Shown piece by piece: positions 47,683 to 58,369 of a stretch of DNA of 64,000 nucleotides (position 1 is its first letter; every line of letters begins with the position of its first letter). The notes below the pieces were generated by a model that did not search any database, was not told where the DNA came from, and saw only the letters and a program-made list of their open reading frames with translations. Origin of the DNA: CAVQLX01 sp963811605. Its GTDB lineage: Bacteria; Desulfobacterota; Binatia; DP-6. The translations under genes were made by a program, and so were the position numbers. Location of the stretch: positions 248,001-312,000 of the forward strand of contig CAWESA010000002.1 of NCBI GenBank assembly GCA_963811605.1, given 5' to 3'.

Positions 47683-49044
47683 TCAGGCGCCGATCGCGGT
47701 CCGCGCCGCCGCGATGATGTCGTCCGCGAGCTTGCGGATGGCGGGCTCCCGCTCGCCCTCGACCATCACGCGCAGGAGCGGCTCCGTCCCGGAATAGCGC
47801 ACGAGGACGCGCCCGCGGTCGCCGAGCTCGCTCTCGGCATGACGGATCGCGGTCGCCACCGCCGGCAGCGTCTCCACATCGGGCTTGCTCGTCACCCGGA
47901 GATTCTCCAGCACCTGCGGAAAGCGCCGCATCACCTGTCGAAGCTCCGACAGCGGGCGCTCCGATTGCACCATCAGTGCGAGCACGGCGAGCCCGGTGAT
48001 CAGCCCGTCGCCGGTGGTGTTGTGGTCCAGGAACACGACGTGGCCCGACTGCTCGCCGCCCAGGTTGTAGCCGCCGCGCTGCATCTCCTCCACCACGTAG
48101 CGATCGCCGACGGGCGTCGTGAGGAGCTGGATGCGACGCTCCCGCATGGCGACGTGCAGGCCGAGGTTGCTCATCACGGTGGCGACGAGCGTGTCGTGCT
48201 TGAGCTCGCCCCGGCTCTTCAGCTGCGTCGCGAGGAGCGCCATGACGGCGTCGCCGTCGACGATCTCGCCCCGCTCGTCGACCAGGATGGCGCGATCGGC
48301 GTCGCCGTCGAGCGCGATGCCCACGTGCGCGCCCGCGCGTCGCACCGCCTCCTGCAGGTGGCCGGGATGGAGAGCGCCGCAGTCGCGATTGATGTTCTGG
48401 CCGTCGGGATCGACGCCGAGGGACACGACGCGCGCGCCGAGCTCCTCCAGCACCTCGGGCGCCACCTTGTAGGCGGCGCCGTGGCCGCAATCGACGGCCA
48501 CGGTGAGGCCGTCGAGCGTCAGGTGACGCGGGAAGGTGTTCTTGGCGAAGACGTTGTAGCGGCCGACGGCGTCGTCGATCCGGAAGGCCTTGCCGATCTC
48601 CTCGCGGGTGGGACGGAGCGTGTCGATCGCGTCGCCCGACACGAGCGCCTCGATCTCCGCCTCCACGTCGTCCGGCAGCTTGAAGCCCGTGCGGCTGAAC
48701 AGCTTGATGCCGTTGTCCTGGAACGGGTTGTGCGACGCGGAGATCACCACGCCGGCGTCGGCACGCAACGAGCGCGTGAGGAAGGCGATCCCGGGGGTGG
48801 GCAGCGGCCCGACCAGGAGCACGTCGACGCCCATCGAGCAGATGCCCGAGGCCATGGCGGTCTCCAGCATGTACCCCGAGAGACGCGTGTCCTTGCCGAT
48901 GAGGATCTTGTGCCGGTGCGGCGAGCGCTTGCTCACGTGCGCCAGGGCACGGCCCAGGCGCAGCGCCGTCTCCGAGTTCATCGGGTCGACGTTCGCGGTG
49001 CCGCGCACGCCATCGGTGCCGAACAGCCGGCGCGTGTCTGCCAT
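47683..49044 (-). CDS. glmM: Phosphoglucosamine mutase
   Basis: Converts glucosamine 6-phosphate to glucosamine 1-phosphate for UDP-GlcNAc and cell wall. 453 residues. It begins LFGTDGVRGTANVD; the phosphoserine loop is ISASHNPFQDNGIK (Ser about 104); the metal-binding loop is ALDGDADRA; GGEQSGH and the C-terminal phosphate-binding RYSGTEP follow. Start ATG 49044 follows AAGGAGG, and its A also closes cdaR. In the cdaA-cdaR-glmM operon GlmM is also known to inhibit CdaA in Gram-positives. Confidence 0.96.
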   Translation of the reverse strand: MADTRRLFGTDGVRGTANVDPMNSETALRLGRALAHVSKRSPHRHKILIGKDTRLSGYMLETAMASGICSMGVDVLLVGPLPTPGIAFLTRSLRADAGVVISASHNPFQDNGIKLFSRTGFKLPDDVEAEIEALVSGDAIDTLRPTREEIGKAFRIDDAVGRYNVFAKNTFPRHLTLDGLTVAVDCGHGAAYKVAPEVLEELGARVVSLGVDPDGQNINRDCGALHPGHLQEAVRRAGAHVGIALDGDADRAILVDERGEIVDGDAVMALLATQLKSRGELKHDTLVATVMSNLGLHVAMRERRIQLLTTPVGDRYVVEEMQRGGYNLGGEQSGHVVFLDHNTTGDGLITGLAVLALMVQSERPLSELRQVMRRFPQVLENLRVTSKPDVETLPAVATAIRHAESELGDRGRVLVRYSGTEPLLRVMVEGEREPAIRKLADDIIAAARTAIGA

Positions 49045-50102
49045 CAGGTGCCTCCTTGGGCTTTCGGTGTCGCCACGGTCACCCGCACCGATTCGGGCCG
49101 GCGCCCGATCACCACCAGCGGCGCCGGCAGATCGACCTGCACGGGCAGATCGTGCGTGCCGGGACCGAGCCCCGCCGCGTCCACGAACACCGCGCCCTGC
49201 GGCGGCGCCCACTTGCCGAGGGCCAGCTCTGGACCCTTGACGCGCAGGGTCACCTCGGACGGGTTGATGCGGGTCGCCTCGCCGTTGATGAGGGCGACGG
49301 GCACCCGCTTGAAGTCCTGCTCGATGGACTTCTCCTGCACGTTCAGGGTCACCCGCACCCGGTCCGGGACGACGGTCACGAAGTCTCCCGGCGGCTCGAT
49401 CAGGGCGTTGCGTTCGGCCGGGGCGGACAGGCCGCTGACGTCGATGCGACGGGTGACGACGTCGTCGAGCGCGTTGACCGTGCTCGCCGGCCCCGTCACC
49501 TCCACGTGGTCGGGCGTGACGGTCGGCGTCGCCTCGTAGCCCGCCTCGACCTTCCCGCCGAGGGCCGCGGTGACCAGGATGCGGCGCTTCGCCAGGGGCT
49601 CGAGGCGCGCGTCGAGCCGCACCGGCGACATGCGCACCGCCTTCAGGCGACGGGGGAGCTCCGGGCTCAGCGTCGCGCGGTTCAGGTCGACGCTCACCTT
49701 GCCCTCGTTGGCGCCCGAGAGGTCGACCACGAGCCGCGTCTTGCCCTCGTCGACGCTGTCGAGAATCGTGCGCGGGCCGCGCAGCGTGACGGTCACCCCC
49801 TTGGCGGGCGAGAGGTCGGTCACGATCAGGCCCTGCGGCACCTTGCGAATGGCCACCGGCAGCTCGACCTGCCGCTCGGCATCGCGCTCCAGCTCGTTGA
49901 TCGAGTACCAGAGGAAGCACGCCAGTCCGAGGGAGATGAGCTTCATGCCGGGGTTGTGGCGGACCAGGCGGACCAGGCGCCGCCGCAGCGGCACGGCGGG
50001 ACGCGACACGGCCCGCCAGGCGCGGCGCGCGCGCCGCAGCCCATCGGGCGGCGGCTCGGGGGCCGGCGCGGGCCGGCGCAGGCGGACCGCGGGCAACTTC
50101 AT
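49044..50102 (-). CDS. cdaR: YbbR-domain regulator CdaR
   Basis: A 352-residue membrane-anchored regulator of CdaA. A basic cytoplasmic N-terminus (about 1-50) precedes one membrane helix (LISLGLACFLWYSI, about 55-68). Several YbbR domains follow outside the membrane: QVELPVAIRKVP, VTVTLRGPRTIL, VEVTGPASTVNALDDV, VTLRVKGPELAL. The long Pro/Arg-rich cytoplasmic start is unusual. Start ATG 50102 overlaps the cdaA stop. Function inferred from the operon. Confidence 0.92.
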   Translation of the reverse strand: MKLPAVRLRRPAPAPEPPPDGLRRARRAWRAVSRPAVPLRRRLVRLVRHNPGMKLISLGLACFLWYSINELERDAERQVELPVAIRKVPQGLIVTDLSPAKGVTVTLRGPRTILDSVDEGKTRLVVDLSGANEGKVSVDLNRATLSPELPRRLKAVRMSPVRLDARLEPLAKRRILVTAALGGKVEAGYEATPTVTPDHVEVTGPASTVNALDDVVTRRIDVSGLSAPAERNALIEPPGDFVTVVPDRVRVTLNVQEKSIEQDFKRVPVALINGEATRINPSEVTLRVKGPELALGKWAPPQGAVFVDAAGLGPGTHDLPVQVDLPAPLVVIGRRPESVRVTVATPKAQGGT

Positions 50103-50851
50103 TCGGCCAGCAGACGCTGCAGCGTCGTGCGCAGCGTCGCTCCGTCGACGTCGCGCGTGATCTTGCCCTCACGCGCGAGCGAGATGGCGCCGTCCTCCTC
50201 GGACACCACGATCACGACCGCGTCGGTCTCCTCGGTGAGGCCGATGGCGGCGCGATGGCGGGTGCCCAGGGTCTTCGACACGTTCGGGTTGGCGGTGAGC
50301 GGCAGGAAGCAGCCGGCCGCGGTGATGCGTCCATGCTGGATGATGAGCGCCCCGTCATGGATGGGTGAATCAGGCAGGAAGATGCTCGTCACCAGCTCGC
50401 GCGAGACGCGCGCATCGAGGCGCGTGCCGACGTCGATGTACTCGTTCAGACCCACCTCGTGCTGGAGCACGATCAGGCCACCGATCCGGCGGCTCGCCAG
50501 GTGCGTCACGGCCTTCACCAGCTCCTCGACCGCCTGATTCTGCACCACGCGGTCGCGTGGCGAGTACAGCGGGCCGGTGCCGACCTGGGTCAGCATGCGG
50601 CGGATGTCGTTCTGGAACACGATGAAGAAGAGGACCAGCGACCAGCCGAGCACGTAGTTGAGGAGGACGTTGACGGTGTAGATCTCGAACTGCGCCGACA
50701 GGAAGTAGAGTCCGTACACCATCGACAGCCCGATCAGCATCGGCACCGCACGCGTGCCGCGGATCAGGTTGATGCCGGAGTAGATGCCGATGGCGAGCAG
50801 GAAGATGTCGACACCGTCCTGCCAGCGGAAGCCGTAGACCAGGTCCTTCAT
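50099..50851 (-). CDS. cdaA: Diadenylate cyclase CdaA
   Basis: Makes cyclic di-AMP from two ATP. 250 residues: three membrane helices at the N-terminus (about 12-30, 35-52, 60-80), then a DAC domain with both signature motifs, DGA in PIHDGALIIQ and RHR in GTRHRAAIG. QNDIRRML links the two parts. Start ATG 50851 overlaps the folP stop. Together with cdaR and glmM it forms the conserved c-di-AMP operon. Confidence 0.96.
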   Translation of the reverse strand: MKDLVYGFRWQDGVDIFLLAIGIYSGINLIRGTRAVPMLIGLSMVYGLYFLSAQFEIYTVNVLLNYVLGWSLVLFFIVFQNDIRRMLTQVGTGPLYSPRDRVVQNQAVEELVKAVTHLASRRIGGLIVLQHEVGLNEYIDVGTRLDARVSRELVTSIFLPDSPIHDGALIIQHGRITAAGCFLPLTANPNVSKTLGTRHRAAIGLTEETDAVVIVVSEEDGAISLAREGKITRDVDGATLRTTLQRLLAE

Positions 50852-51678
50852 GCCCGCGACACCGCCGCCGCGACCAGCACGACGTCGCGCATGGCGCCGA
50901 CGTCGTGCACGCGCAGGAGGCGGGCCCCACGCGCCACCGCGAGCGCGACGGCGGCCGCGGTGCCGTACGTGCGCTCGGCCGGGTGGACCCCGCCGAGCAG
51001 TCTCCCGATGAAGCCCTTGCGCGATACGCCCACGAGGACCGGATAGCCGAGGGCGACCAGCGCGTCGAGGCGACCCAGCAGCGCCAAGTTGTGCGCCGCC
51101 GTCTTGCCGAATCCGATGCCGGGATCGAGCACGATGGCCGCCCGCGCGACGCCGGCGTCACGCGCGACCTTCGCGCGCCGCGCGAGGAAGGCCGTCACGT
51201 CGGCGACCACGTCGTGATACGCGGGTCGCCGCTGCATGGTCGCCGGCTGGCCGCGCATGTGCATCAGCACGACGGGGACGCCGGTCCGGGCGCAGAGCGG
51301 CAGCATGTGACGGTCGGCGCGACCCGCCGAGACGTCGTTCACGATGTCGGCACCAGCATCGAGGGCTGCCGCGGCGACCTCGGCCTTCATGGTGTCCACC
51401 GAGAGCGGGACCGACACCGCGGCGCGCACGGCGCGCAGCACCGGCAGCAAGCGCGCGCGCTCCTCGCGGGCCGGGACGGGCCGCGCGCCGGGGCGGGTCG
51501 ATTCGGCGCCGAGATCGAGCACCCCGGCGCCGGCCGCGACCATCGCGCGCGCGAGGGCGGCGGCCTGCGCCGGGCTCCGGATGCGGCCGCCGTCGCTGAA
51601 GGAATCGGGCGTCGCGTTGAGAACGCCCATGAGCGCTGGCGGGTCGAGCGCGAGCGCCCCGCTGCGGGTCGCCAGCAC
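50848..51678 (-). CDS. folP: Dihydropteroate synthase
   Basis: Joins p-aminobenzoate to dihydropterin pyrophosphate in folate synthesis; target of sulfonamides. 276 residues from GTG 51678. Signatures are MGVLNATPDSFSDGG (about 17-31), GAESTRPGARPV, VNDVSAGR, VVLMHMRGQPATM, DPGIGFGKT and GVSRKGFIG. The start is GTG 51678; a further upstream start would add low-complexity residues overlapping ftsH. It sits between ftsH and cdaA, a common arrangement. Confidence 0.94.
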   Translation of the reverse strand: MLATRSGALALDPPALMGVLNATPDSFSDGGRIRSPAQAAALARAMVAAGAGVLDLGAESTRPGARPVPAREERARLLPVLRAVRAAVSVPLSVDTMKAEVAAAALDAGADIVNDVSAGRADRHMLPLCARTGVPVVLMHMRGQPATMQRRPAYHDVVADVTAFLARRAKVARDAGVARAAIVLDPGIGFGKTAAHNLALLGRLDALVALGYPVLVGVSRKGFIGRLLGGVHPAERTYGTAAAVALAVARGARLLRVHDVGAMRDVVLVAAAVSRA

Positions 51679-51700
51679 GAGCCCGGACGAACGCAGCGGG

Positions 51701-53539
<1,839 letters not shown>

Positions 53540-53554
53540 CTCGCGAGGTTCGGG

Positions 53555-54991
53555 TTACGTACCATGTGACTTTTGCATGGGCAACGTGCGACCGGGCCCG
53601 CCGGACACGGGGCCAGCCGTCGCCCGCTCCAGGACCGCCCGGACGCACACGCGGGTCCGCGGGCCGAGCGCCGCCCCCGACCCGCGCACCACGCCGGGGA
53701 CCCAGACGATCTCGCCACCCGATTCGAGAAGGGGCAGCGCGGCGCGCACCTCACGTGGCACGCGCGCGTCCACCAGCACGTCCTGCAGCTTGCGGGTGCC
53801 CACCCCGGGGAGATGGATGCGATCGCCCGGCCGCCGGGAGCGCACCCGCAGCGGACCCAGGAGCTCGGCATCGAACATCGCCTCGCACGGGTCCGCCGGG
53901 CGCCCGGCGCCGGCGGGCTCGGGAGCGGAGAGGGTCACGCGCCAGGCCCCCCCCGGGTCGGCGACGCTGGCGCCGGGCGCGATGGCGACGGCGAATGCCT
54001 GCGTGACGGGACCACGACCGGCCCGGCGCAGGAGGCGATCGCCCTCGCGCACGATCCGGGTGGCGCCCGGCAGGGCCACGTGCCCGCGCCCGAGGCCCCG
54101 CGCGAGCACGAGCACCCGCTCGACGTGCTCGCCGCTGACGCCGCGCCGCGCACCCGCCTCGAGCCAGCGGCGAACGATCCGGCGTGCGAGCGCCGGCGGC
54201 TCGGCGGCGACGGCGGCGTCGAGGCCCGCCTCGCTCACCAGCGCCCCTGCTCGCCCACGGGCGAGCGCGGCCAGCAGATCGTCCTCGTCGCGCAGCCGCG
54301 CCGCCAGCGCCGCCAGACTGCGGCTGACCCGCGGGTTGAACTCCGCGGCCAGCAGGGGCAGCACGAGCCGCCGGACGCGATTGCGTGCGTGCCGGAGATC
54401 GGCGTTGCTGCGGTCGACCGCGAACTCGACGGCGCGCTCGGCGAGAAACCGCCGCACGTCCGCCCGCGTCGCCTCGAGCAGCGGACGCACGAAGCGGCCA
54501 CGCGACCGGCGCATGCCGGCCAGCCCTCCCCGGCCGGCGCCACGCAGCAGTCGCAGGAGCACCGTCTCCGCCTGGTCGTCGGCGGTGTGGCCGAGGGCGA
54601 TGCGGGACGCTCCGCACGCGGTCGCCAGCGCCCCGAGCGCGCGCAGACGGGCGTGTCGTGCGCGCCCCTCCAGGCTGCTCCCGGCGACGAGGCCGAGGCG
54701 GCGCTCGACCAGCGGCACACCCAGCGCCCCGGCGAGGCGGGTCACACGCTCCCGGTCGGCAACGCCCTCGGCCTCTCGCAGGCCGTGATCGACATGCGCC
54801 GCCGTCACGCGCCAGCGGTGCGCGGGCGCGAGGGCCACGAGCGCCAGGAGCAGCGCCGTCGAATCGGGTCCACCCGAGACGGCGACCAGGAGGTGCTCGC
54901 CATCCGCGATCGCTGCGGGTCCCGCGCCGAGCGCATCGGCCACCGCCCGCAGCAGCGCCGGGGCGGGAGGCCCGGGCGAGCGCGTGCTCAC
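53555..54991 (-). CDS. tilS: tRNA(Ile)-lysidine synthase
   Basis: Puts lysidine on C34 of the tRNA-Ile that reads AUA. 478 residues. The PP-loop is VAVSGGPDSTALLL (about 37-50); AAHVDHGLRE, LGHTADDQAETVLLRLLRG, and RPLLEATRADVRRFL are conserved. The TilS C-terminal domain contains RSRRPGDRIHLPGVGTRKLQDVLVDARVPR. Start GTG 54991 overlaps the stop of the S8-like peptidase gene (GTGA), an unexpected partner for an essential tRNA enzyme. Confidence 0.94.
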   Translation of the reverse strand: MSTRSPGPPAPALLRAVADALGAGPAAIADGEHLLVAVSGGPDSTALLLALVALAPAHRWRVTAAHVDHGLREAEGVADRERVTRLAGALGVPLVERRLGLVAGSSLEGRARHARLRALGALATACGASRIALGHTADDQAETVLLRLLRGAGRGGLAGMRRSRGRFVRPLLEATRADVRRFLAERAVEFAVDRSNADLRHARNRVRRLVLPLLAAEFNPRVSRSLAALAARLRDEDDLLAALARGRAGALVSEAGLDAAVAAEPPALARRIVRRWLEAGARRGVSGEHVERVLVLARGLGRGHVALPGATRIVREGDRLLRRAGRGPVTQAFAVAIAPGASVADPGGAWRVTLSAPEPAGAGRPADPCEAMFDAELLGPLRVRSRRPGDRIHLPGVGTRKLQDVLVDARVPREVRAALPLLESGGEIVWVPGVVRGSGAALGPRTRVCVRAVLERATAGPVSGGPGRTLPMQKSHGT

Positions 54992-57315
54992 CGCAGCGCC
55001 TGCGCCACCGCGCGGGCCCGATCGCGGGCGGCGCCAAGCGTGCCCGACAGCGACGCGGCGCAGTCCGGGGACAGGTTCCGTGCGCGCGCGGCGGCGGCCG
55101 CGGCGCCTTTCAGGACGCGGACCGCCTTCCGGACGAGGACGCGCTGCTTGCGGCGACGCCGCGCCGACTCGCCGCGCTCGATGAGCCGCTGGGCCCGGGC
55201 GAAGCGGCGCTGCACCGACGCGGGCAGGACGACGCCGGGACAGCTCGGCAAGCCGCGATCGAGCACGCAGCCGATCGACGCGAGGCCTTCCAGGGCCGGG
55301 AACTGACAGCCCGCGTCCGGCGTGCACAGGTTCTCGGTACAGCCGTCGCCGTCGTCGCACAGGAGCGGCATTCCCCCCGTGCACACCCCGGCGTGACAGG
55401 TCTCGTCGCCGTCGCACACCGTGTCGTCGGGGCACGCCGTCCCGTCCGGTGCCGGCGCGCCCGCCACGCATCCGCCGGCCGACGGCTCGCAGGTTTCGAG
55501 GCCGTTGCACGGGTTGCCGTCGTCGCAGGCCACGAGCGCGTGGGTGCAACGCCCGTTCTCGCAGCCATCCGTCGTGCACGGGTTGCCGTCGTCGCACTCC
55601 CTGTCGTCCAGCGCGCACTCCGGCGGCGGGACCGCGCTCACGGCGGCCCGCGCATCCACCCTGCCGACGCCCGCGACATCGTCGAAGCCTGGCGCGCCGA
55701 CGTCGATGGCGGTGGCGACCAGCGTGGCCTGGATCGCCGCGGGCGAGAAGAACGGATTGCGCTGGAGCATCAGGGCGGCGATCGCCGCCACGTGCGGCGC
55801 GGCCGCCGAGGTGCCGAAGAACGGCGCGAACCCCGGCACCGACGTGTTGACGCCGTCGAAGCCGGCGAGGTCGGGCTTGGCACGCGTCTCGGGGGGGAAG
55901 GCAAGCCGCGCCGGACCCTGCGAGCTGAAGCGCTCCACCGTGTCGAGTCCCGGATCGTCGGCGTCGATCGCGGCCACCGTCACCGCTTCCGCGACCGCGG
56001 CATGACCGAAGATGCTCGAGGCGGGCGTGACGTACTCCAGGGTCTGCACGTCGCGCACGCAGAACAGCTCGAGCGTGCGGGCATCCCCGCTGGCGCGTTC
56101 GATGACCAGGCCATCGACCTCCGTGGCGGAGGAGTTGTTGCTCCGGACGACGATCTCGATCGGATCCTGGCGCCCGTTCTGCTTGCCGTCGCTCATCGCG
56201 ACGACGCCGCGGTTCTGGTCCACCAGGAGGAGGTTGTAGTCGTCGTTCGCGCCGCCAAACGGATTGTCCCACTGGAGCACGCAGAGCAGCGAGCCGCCGG
56301 GCGGAATCGCCACGCCGTTGGTGTTGTCGATGGCGCCGCCGGTCCCGAAGTTGTGATACTCGGGCTTCTGTGGTGAGGGCTGAAACACGGACTCGTAGTG
56401 CACCTGGGCAGCGTTGCCGGCGGCCGTGTGGTACGAGACGCCCGCCTGCACGGCCGCGCGCACCGACTTCGCGAGATCGCCGTCCTCGAAGTACGGCTCG
56501 CTGAAGAATCCGAGGTCGTCCACGATCACCCTGGCGCCCGCGGCGGTGAGGCAGCGCACGGCATCCTCGAAGGCCATCTGGCTATCGATGCCGCTCGCGA
56601 ACAGCAGCGTCGCACCGGGTGCCAGGTCGTGCACGATCTCGAGCATCGCCGTGCCCTCGGCGCCGCTGCCCGCCGAGCAGCCGCTCGGAACCAGCTGATC
56701 GCGGCCCGCGGGCAGCTCGCCCGCGGCCCGCGACGCGTCCGCGCCGTCGATGCCGTCGGAGATCACCCCGACGCGCACCCCGGCGCCGGACAGGCCGAGC
56801 TCCAGACGCGCCAGGTTGGCTCCCGAGGCGACGTCCCCGGCCGAGGTGACGCGCGTGAAGCCCGGCTCGGCCGGCCGCACCGAGCGCACCCCGTCGAGGG
56901 CGGCAAGGGCGCGCAGGTCGCGCGCGGCCATCCAGCCCTCCACCAGGGGGCGCCTCCTGCTCTCGCGCTCGATCGTCAGTCCGGCGCCGGCCAGGGCCGC
57001 GCGCACGCCGTCGTCGAGCGTGTCCAGGCGCACGCTCACCCGGATCCGATCCCCGCGCTTCCATCCCGGGTGCGCCCGCGGATCGATCCGCAGGCGATCT
57101 CCGGCACGCCGGCCTCCGAGCCCGAGCAGCCGACTCTCGAGCTTCTCCTCGATGCGATCGAGCGACGCGTTCTCCCGACGTAGCTGCTCGAGCTCGCTCG
57201 ATGTCGGGCCGTCCCCGAGGGCGACGGCGCCACCGAGGCCGGTGGCACGTCCCACCCCGGGGGCGACGAGACCCAGGACCAGGGTCGGGAGCAGTAGCAC
57301 GGTGACCGGACGCAT
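54988..57315 (-). CDS. Secreted S8-like peptidase with altered triad and cysteine-rich tail
   Basis: A 775-residue exported protein. Signal peptide about 1-24 (VLLLPTLVLGLVAPGVG), then a propeptide-like coiled coil (about 40-64). The subtilisin-type domain (about 175-560) has Asp187 in VGVISDG, Asn301 in SYHTAAGN and Ser503 in FFGTSAAAPHVAA. At the His position (HGT in subtilases) it reads EGTAM with Glu220, so the triad is Asp-Glu-Ser; activity, if any, is uncertain. From about 567 to 685 the tail has Cys-rich repeats (CDDGNPCTTDGC, DDTVCDGDETCHAGVC), then a basic helical end. Start ATG 57315. Gene overlaps tilS by 4 nt. Confidence 0.85.
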   Translation of the reverse strand: MRPVTVLLLPTLVLGLVAPGVGRATGLGGAVALGDGPTSSELEQLRRENASLDRIEEKLESRLLGLGGRRAGDRLRIDPRAHPGWKRGDRIRVSVRLDTLDDGVRAALAGAGLTIERESRRRPLVEGWMAARDLRALAALDGVRSVRPAEPGFTRVTSAGDVASGANLARLELGLSGAGVRVGVISDGIDGADASRAAGELPAGRDQLVPSGCSAGSGAEGTAMLEIVHDLAPGATLLFASGIDSQMAFEDAVRCLTAAGARVIVDDLGFFSEPYFEDGDLAKSVRAAVQAGVSYHTAAGNAAQVHYESVFQPSPQKPEYHNFGTGGAIDNTNGVAIPPGGSLLCVLQWDNPFGGANDDYNLLLVDQNRGVVAMSDGKQNGRQDPIEIVVRSNNSSATEVDGLVIERASGDARTLELFCVRDVQTLEYVTPASSIFGHAAVAEAVTVAAIDADDPGLDTVERFSSQGPARLAFPPETRAKPDLAGFDGVNTSVPGFAPFFGTSAAAPHVAAIAALMLQRNPFFSPAAIQATLVATAIDVGAPGFDDVAGVGRVDARAAVSAVPPPECALDDRECDDGNPCTTDGCENGRCTHALVACDDGNPCNGLETCEPSAGGCVAGAPAPDGTACPDDTVCDGDETCHAGVCTGGMPLLCDDGDGCTENLCTPDAGCQFPALEGLASIGCVLDRGLPSCPGVVLPASVQRRFARAQRLIERGESARRRRKQRVLVRKAVRVLKGAAAAAARARNLSPDCAASLSGTLGAARDRARAVAQALR

Positions 57316-57389
57316 CGGAATATCGACGGTACCGTACCCGAAATCGGGCCGGTTGACTGCTCCCCACCCCGGCGCGCTACCTGCGATCG

Positions 57390-58235
57390 ATGACGACACT
57401 GCGGACGGAAATCGCCGACGGCGTGTGTTCCATCGTCCTCACCCGGGCGCGCGAGTACAACACCATCACTCCGGCGCTGCGCGACGAGCTGGCGGACGCC
57501 ATAGATCAGGCCGATGCCGATCCGGCCGCGCGTGTCATCCTGCTGCGCGCCGAGGGGCCGGCGTTCTGCGCCGGCTACGGGCTCGACTGGTCGACCAGCG
57601 CCCAGTCCGGCGAGCAGCAGCAGGCCGCCGGGCGAGTCTGGGACTCGGTGGCGGACTGGCGTTTCATGCGACGCTTCGTCGACGTCTACATGAAGCTCTG
57701 GTACGCGCAGAAGCCCACGGTGGCGGCGGTCCAGGGCTGGTGCATCGGCGGCGGCACCGACATGGTGCTGTGCGCCGACCTGATCGTGGCCGGCGAGGGC
57801 GCCAGCTTCGGCTATCCACCGGCCCGCGTCTGGGGCACGCCGACGACCGCCATGTGGGTCTACCGCATGGGGCTCGAGCGCGCGAAACGCTACCTCCTGA
57901 CAGGCGACGAGATCCCGGCCCCCAAGGCCGCCGAGATCGGACTGATCCTGGAGGTCGTGCCGGACGACCAGCTCCTCGCCCACGCGCTCGGCCTGGCGCG
58001 GCGCATGGCACGGCTGCCGCTGAACCAGCTGATCATGCTGAAGCTGCTCTGCAACCAGACGGCGGAGCATCTCGGACTCGGACAGACCCGTCTGCTCGGC
58101 ACCCTGTTCGACGGCATCGCGCGCCACACCCAGGAGGGCCTCGACTTCGTGCAGCGCGCACAGGCGGCCGGCTTTCGCCAGGCGGTCCGCGAGCGCGACG
58201 ATCCCTTCGCCGACTACGGCAGCCGGCGTCGCTAG
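57390..58235 (+). CDS. Enoyl-CoA hydratase/isomerase (crotonase) family protein
   Basis: A 281-residue crotonase-fold protein. The oxyanion-hole segments are GPAFCAGYGLD (about 56-66) and GWCIGGGTDMVLCADL (about 116-131). The usual catalytic Glu after the GGG (GGGCELA) is replaced by Thr-Asp, and the second Glu (PE..LG) reads PPARVWG. So hydratase activity is doubtful; other crotonase-type reactions are possible. Start ATG 57390, divergent from the S8-like gene across 74 bp. A T-tract at 58285-58290 follows its end. Confidence 0.85.
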   Translation: MTTLRTEIADGVCSIVLTRAREYNTITPALRDELADAIDQADADPAARVILLRAEGPAFCAGYGLDWSTSAQSGEQQQAAGRVWDSVADWRFMRRFVDVYMKLWYAQKPTVAAVQGWCIGGGTDMVLCADLIVAGEGASFGYPPARVWGTPTTAMWVYRMGLERAKRYLLTGDEIPAPKAAEIGLILEVVPDDQLLAHALGLARRMARLPLNQLIMLKLLCNQTAEHLGLGQTRLLGTLFDGIARHTQEGLDFVQRAQAAGFRQAVRERDDPFADYGSRRR

Positions 58236-58305
58236 CGCGCCCGCACGCGCGCACGGGCGCGGCGCCGCGTCGCCAGCCGGCCGGTTTTTTGATGGGTGAA
58301 TTTCC

Positions 58306-58333
58306 TTGACAGCACCACGGCCACCTGTGCTAG
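58306..58333 (+). promoter_or_regulatory. Promoter of the disintegrin-like repeat gene
   Basis: A perfect -35 TTGACA (58306-58311), 16-bp spacer and a weak -10 TGCTAG (58328-58333). It lies 37 nt before the start codon. A T6 tract 15 nt further upstream (58285-58290) may end the crotonase transcript, although I see no clean hairpin next to it. The -10 is overlapped by a palindrome. Confidence 0.55.
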
Positions 58334-58342
58334 CCGGCTAGC
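58329..58342 (+). promoter_or_regulatory. Palindromic operator over the -10
   Basis: GCTAGCCGGCTAGC is a perfect 14-bp palindrome at 58329-58342. It covers the -10 hexamer and the presumed start point of the repeat-protein gene, a place where a dimeric regulator would block polymerase. No cognate regulator can be named. Confidence 0.5.
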
Positions 58343-58369
58343 GTCGTTTCACAGAGGGGGGGACCGGTC

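Noticed and set aside
57316..57389. Divergent promoters in the 74-bp gap, e.g. TTGACT followed by CTACCT on the plus strand
   Set aside because: Hexamers are poor and the spacing is off; a promoter must be here, but I cannot place it with confidence.
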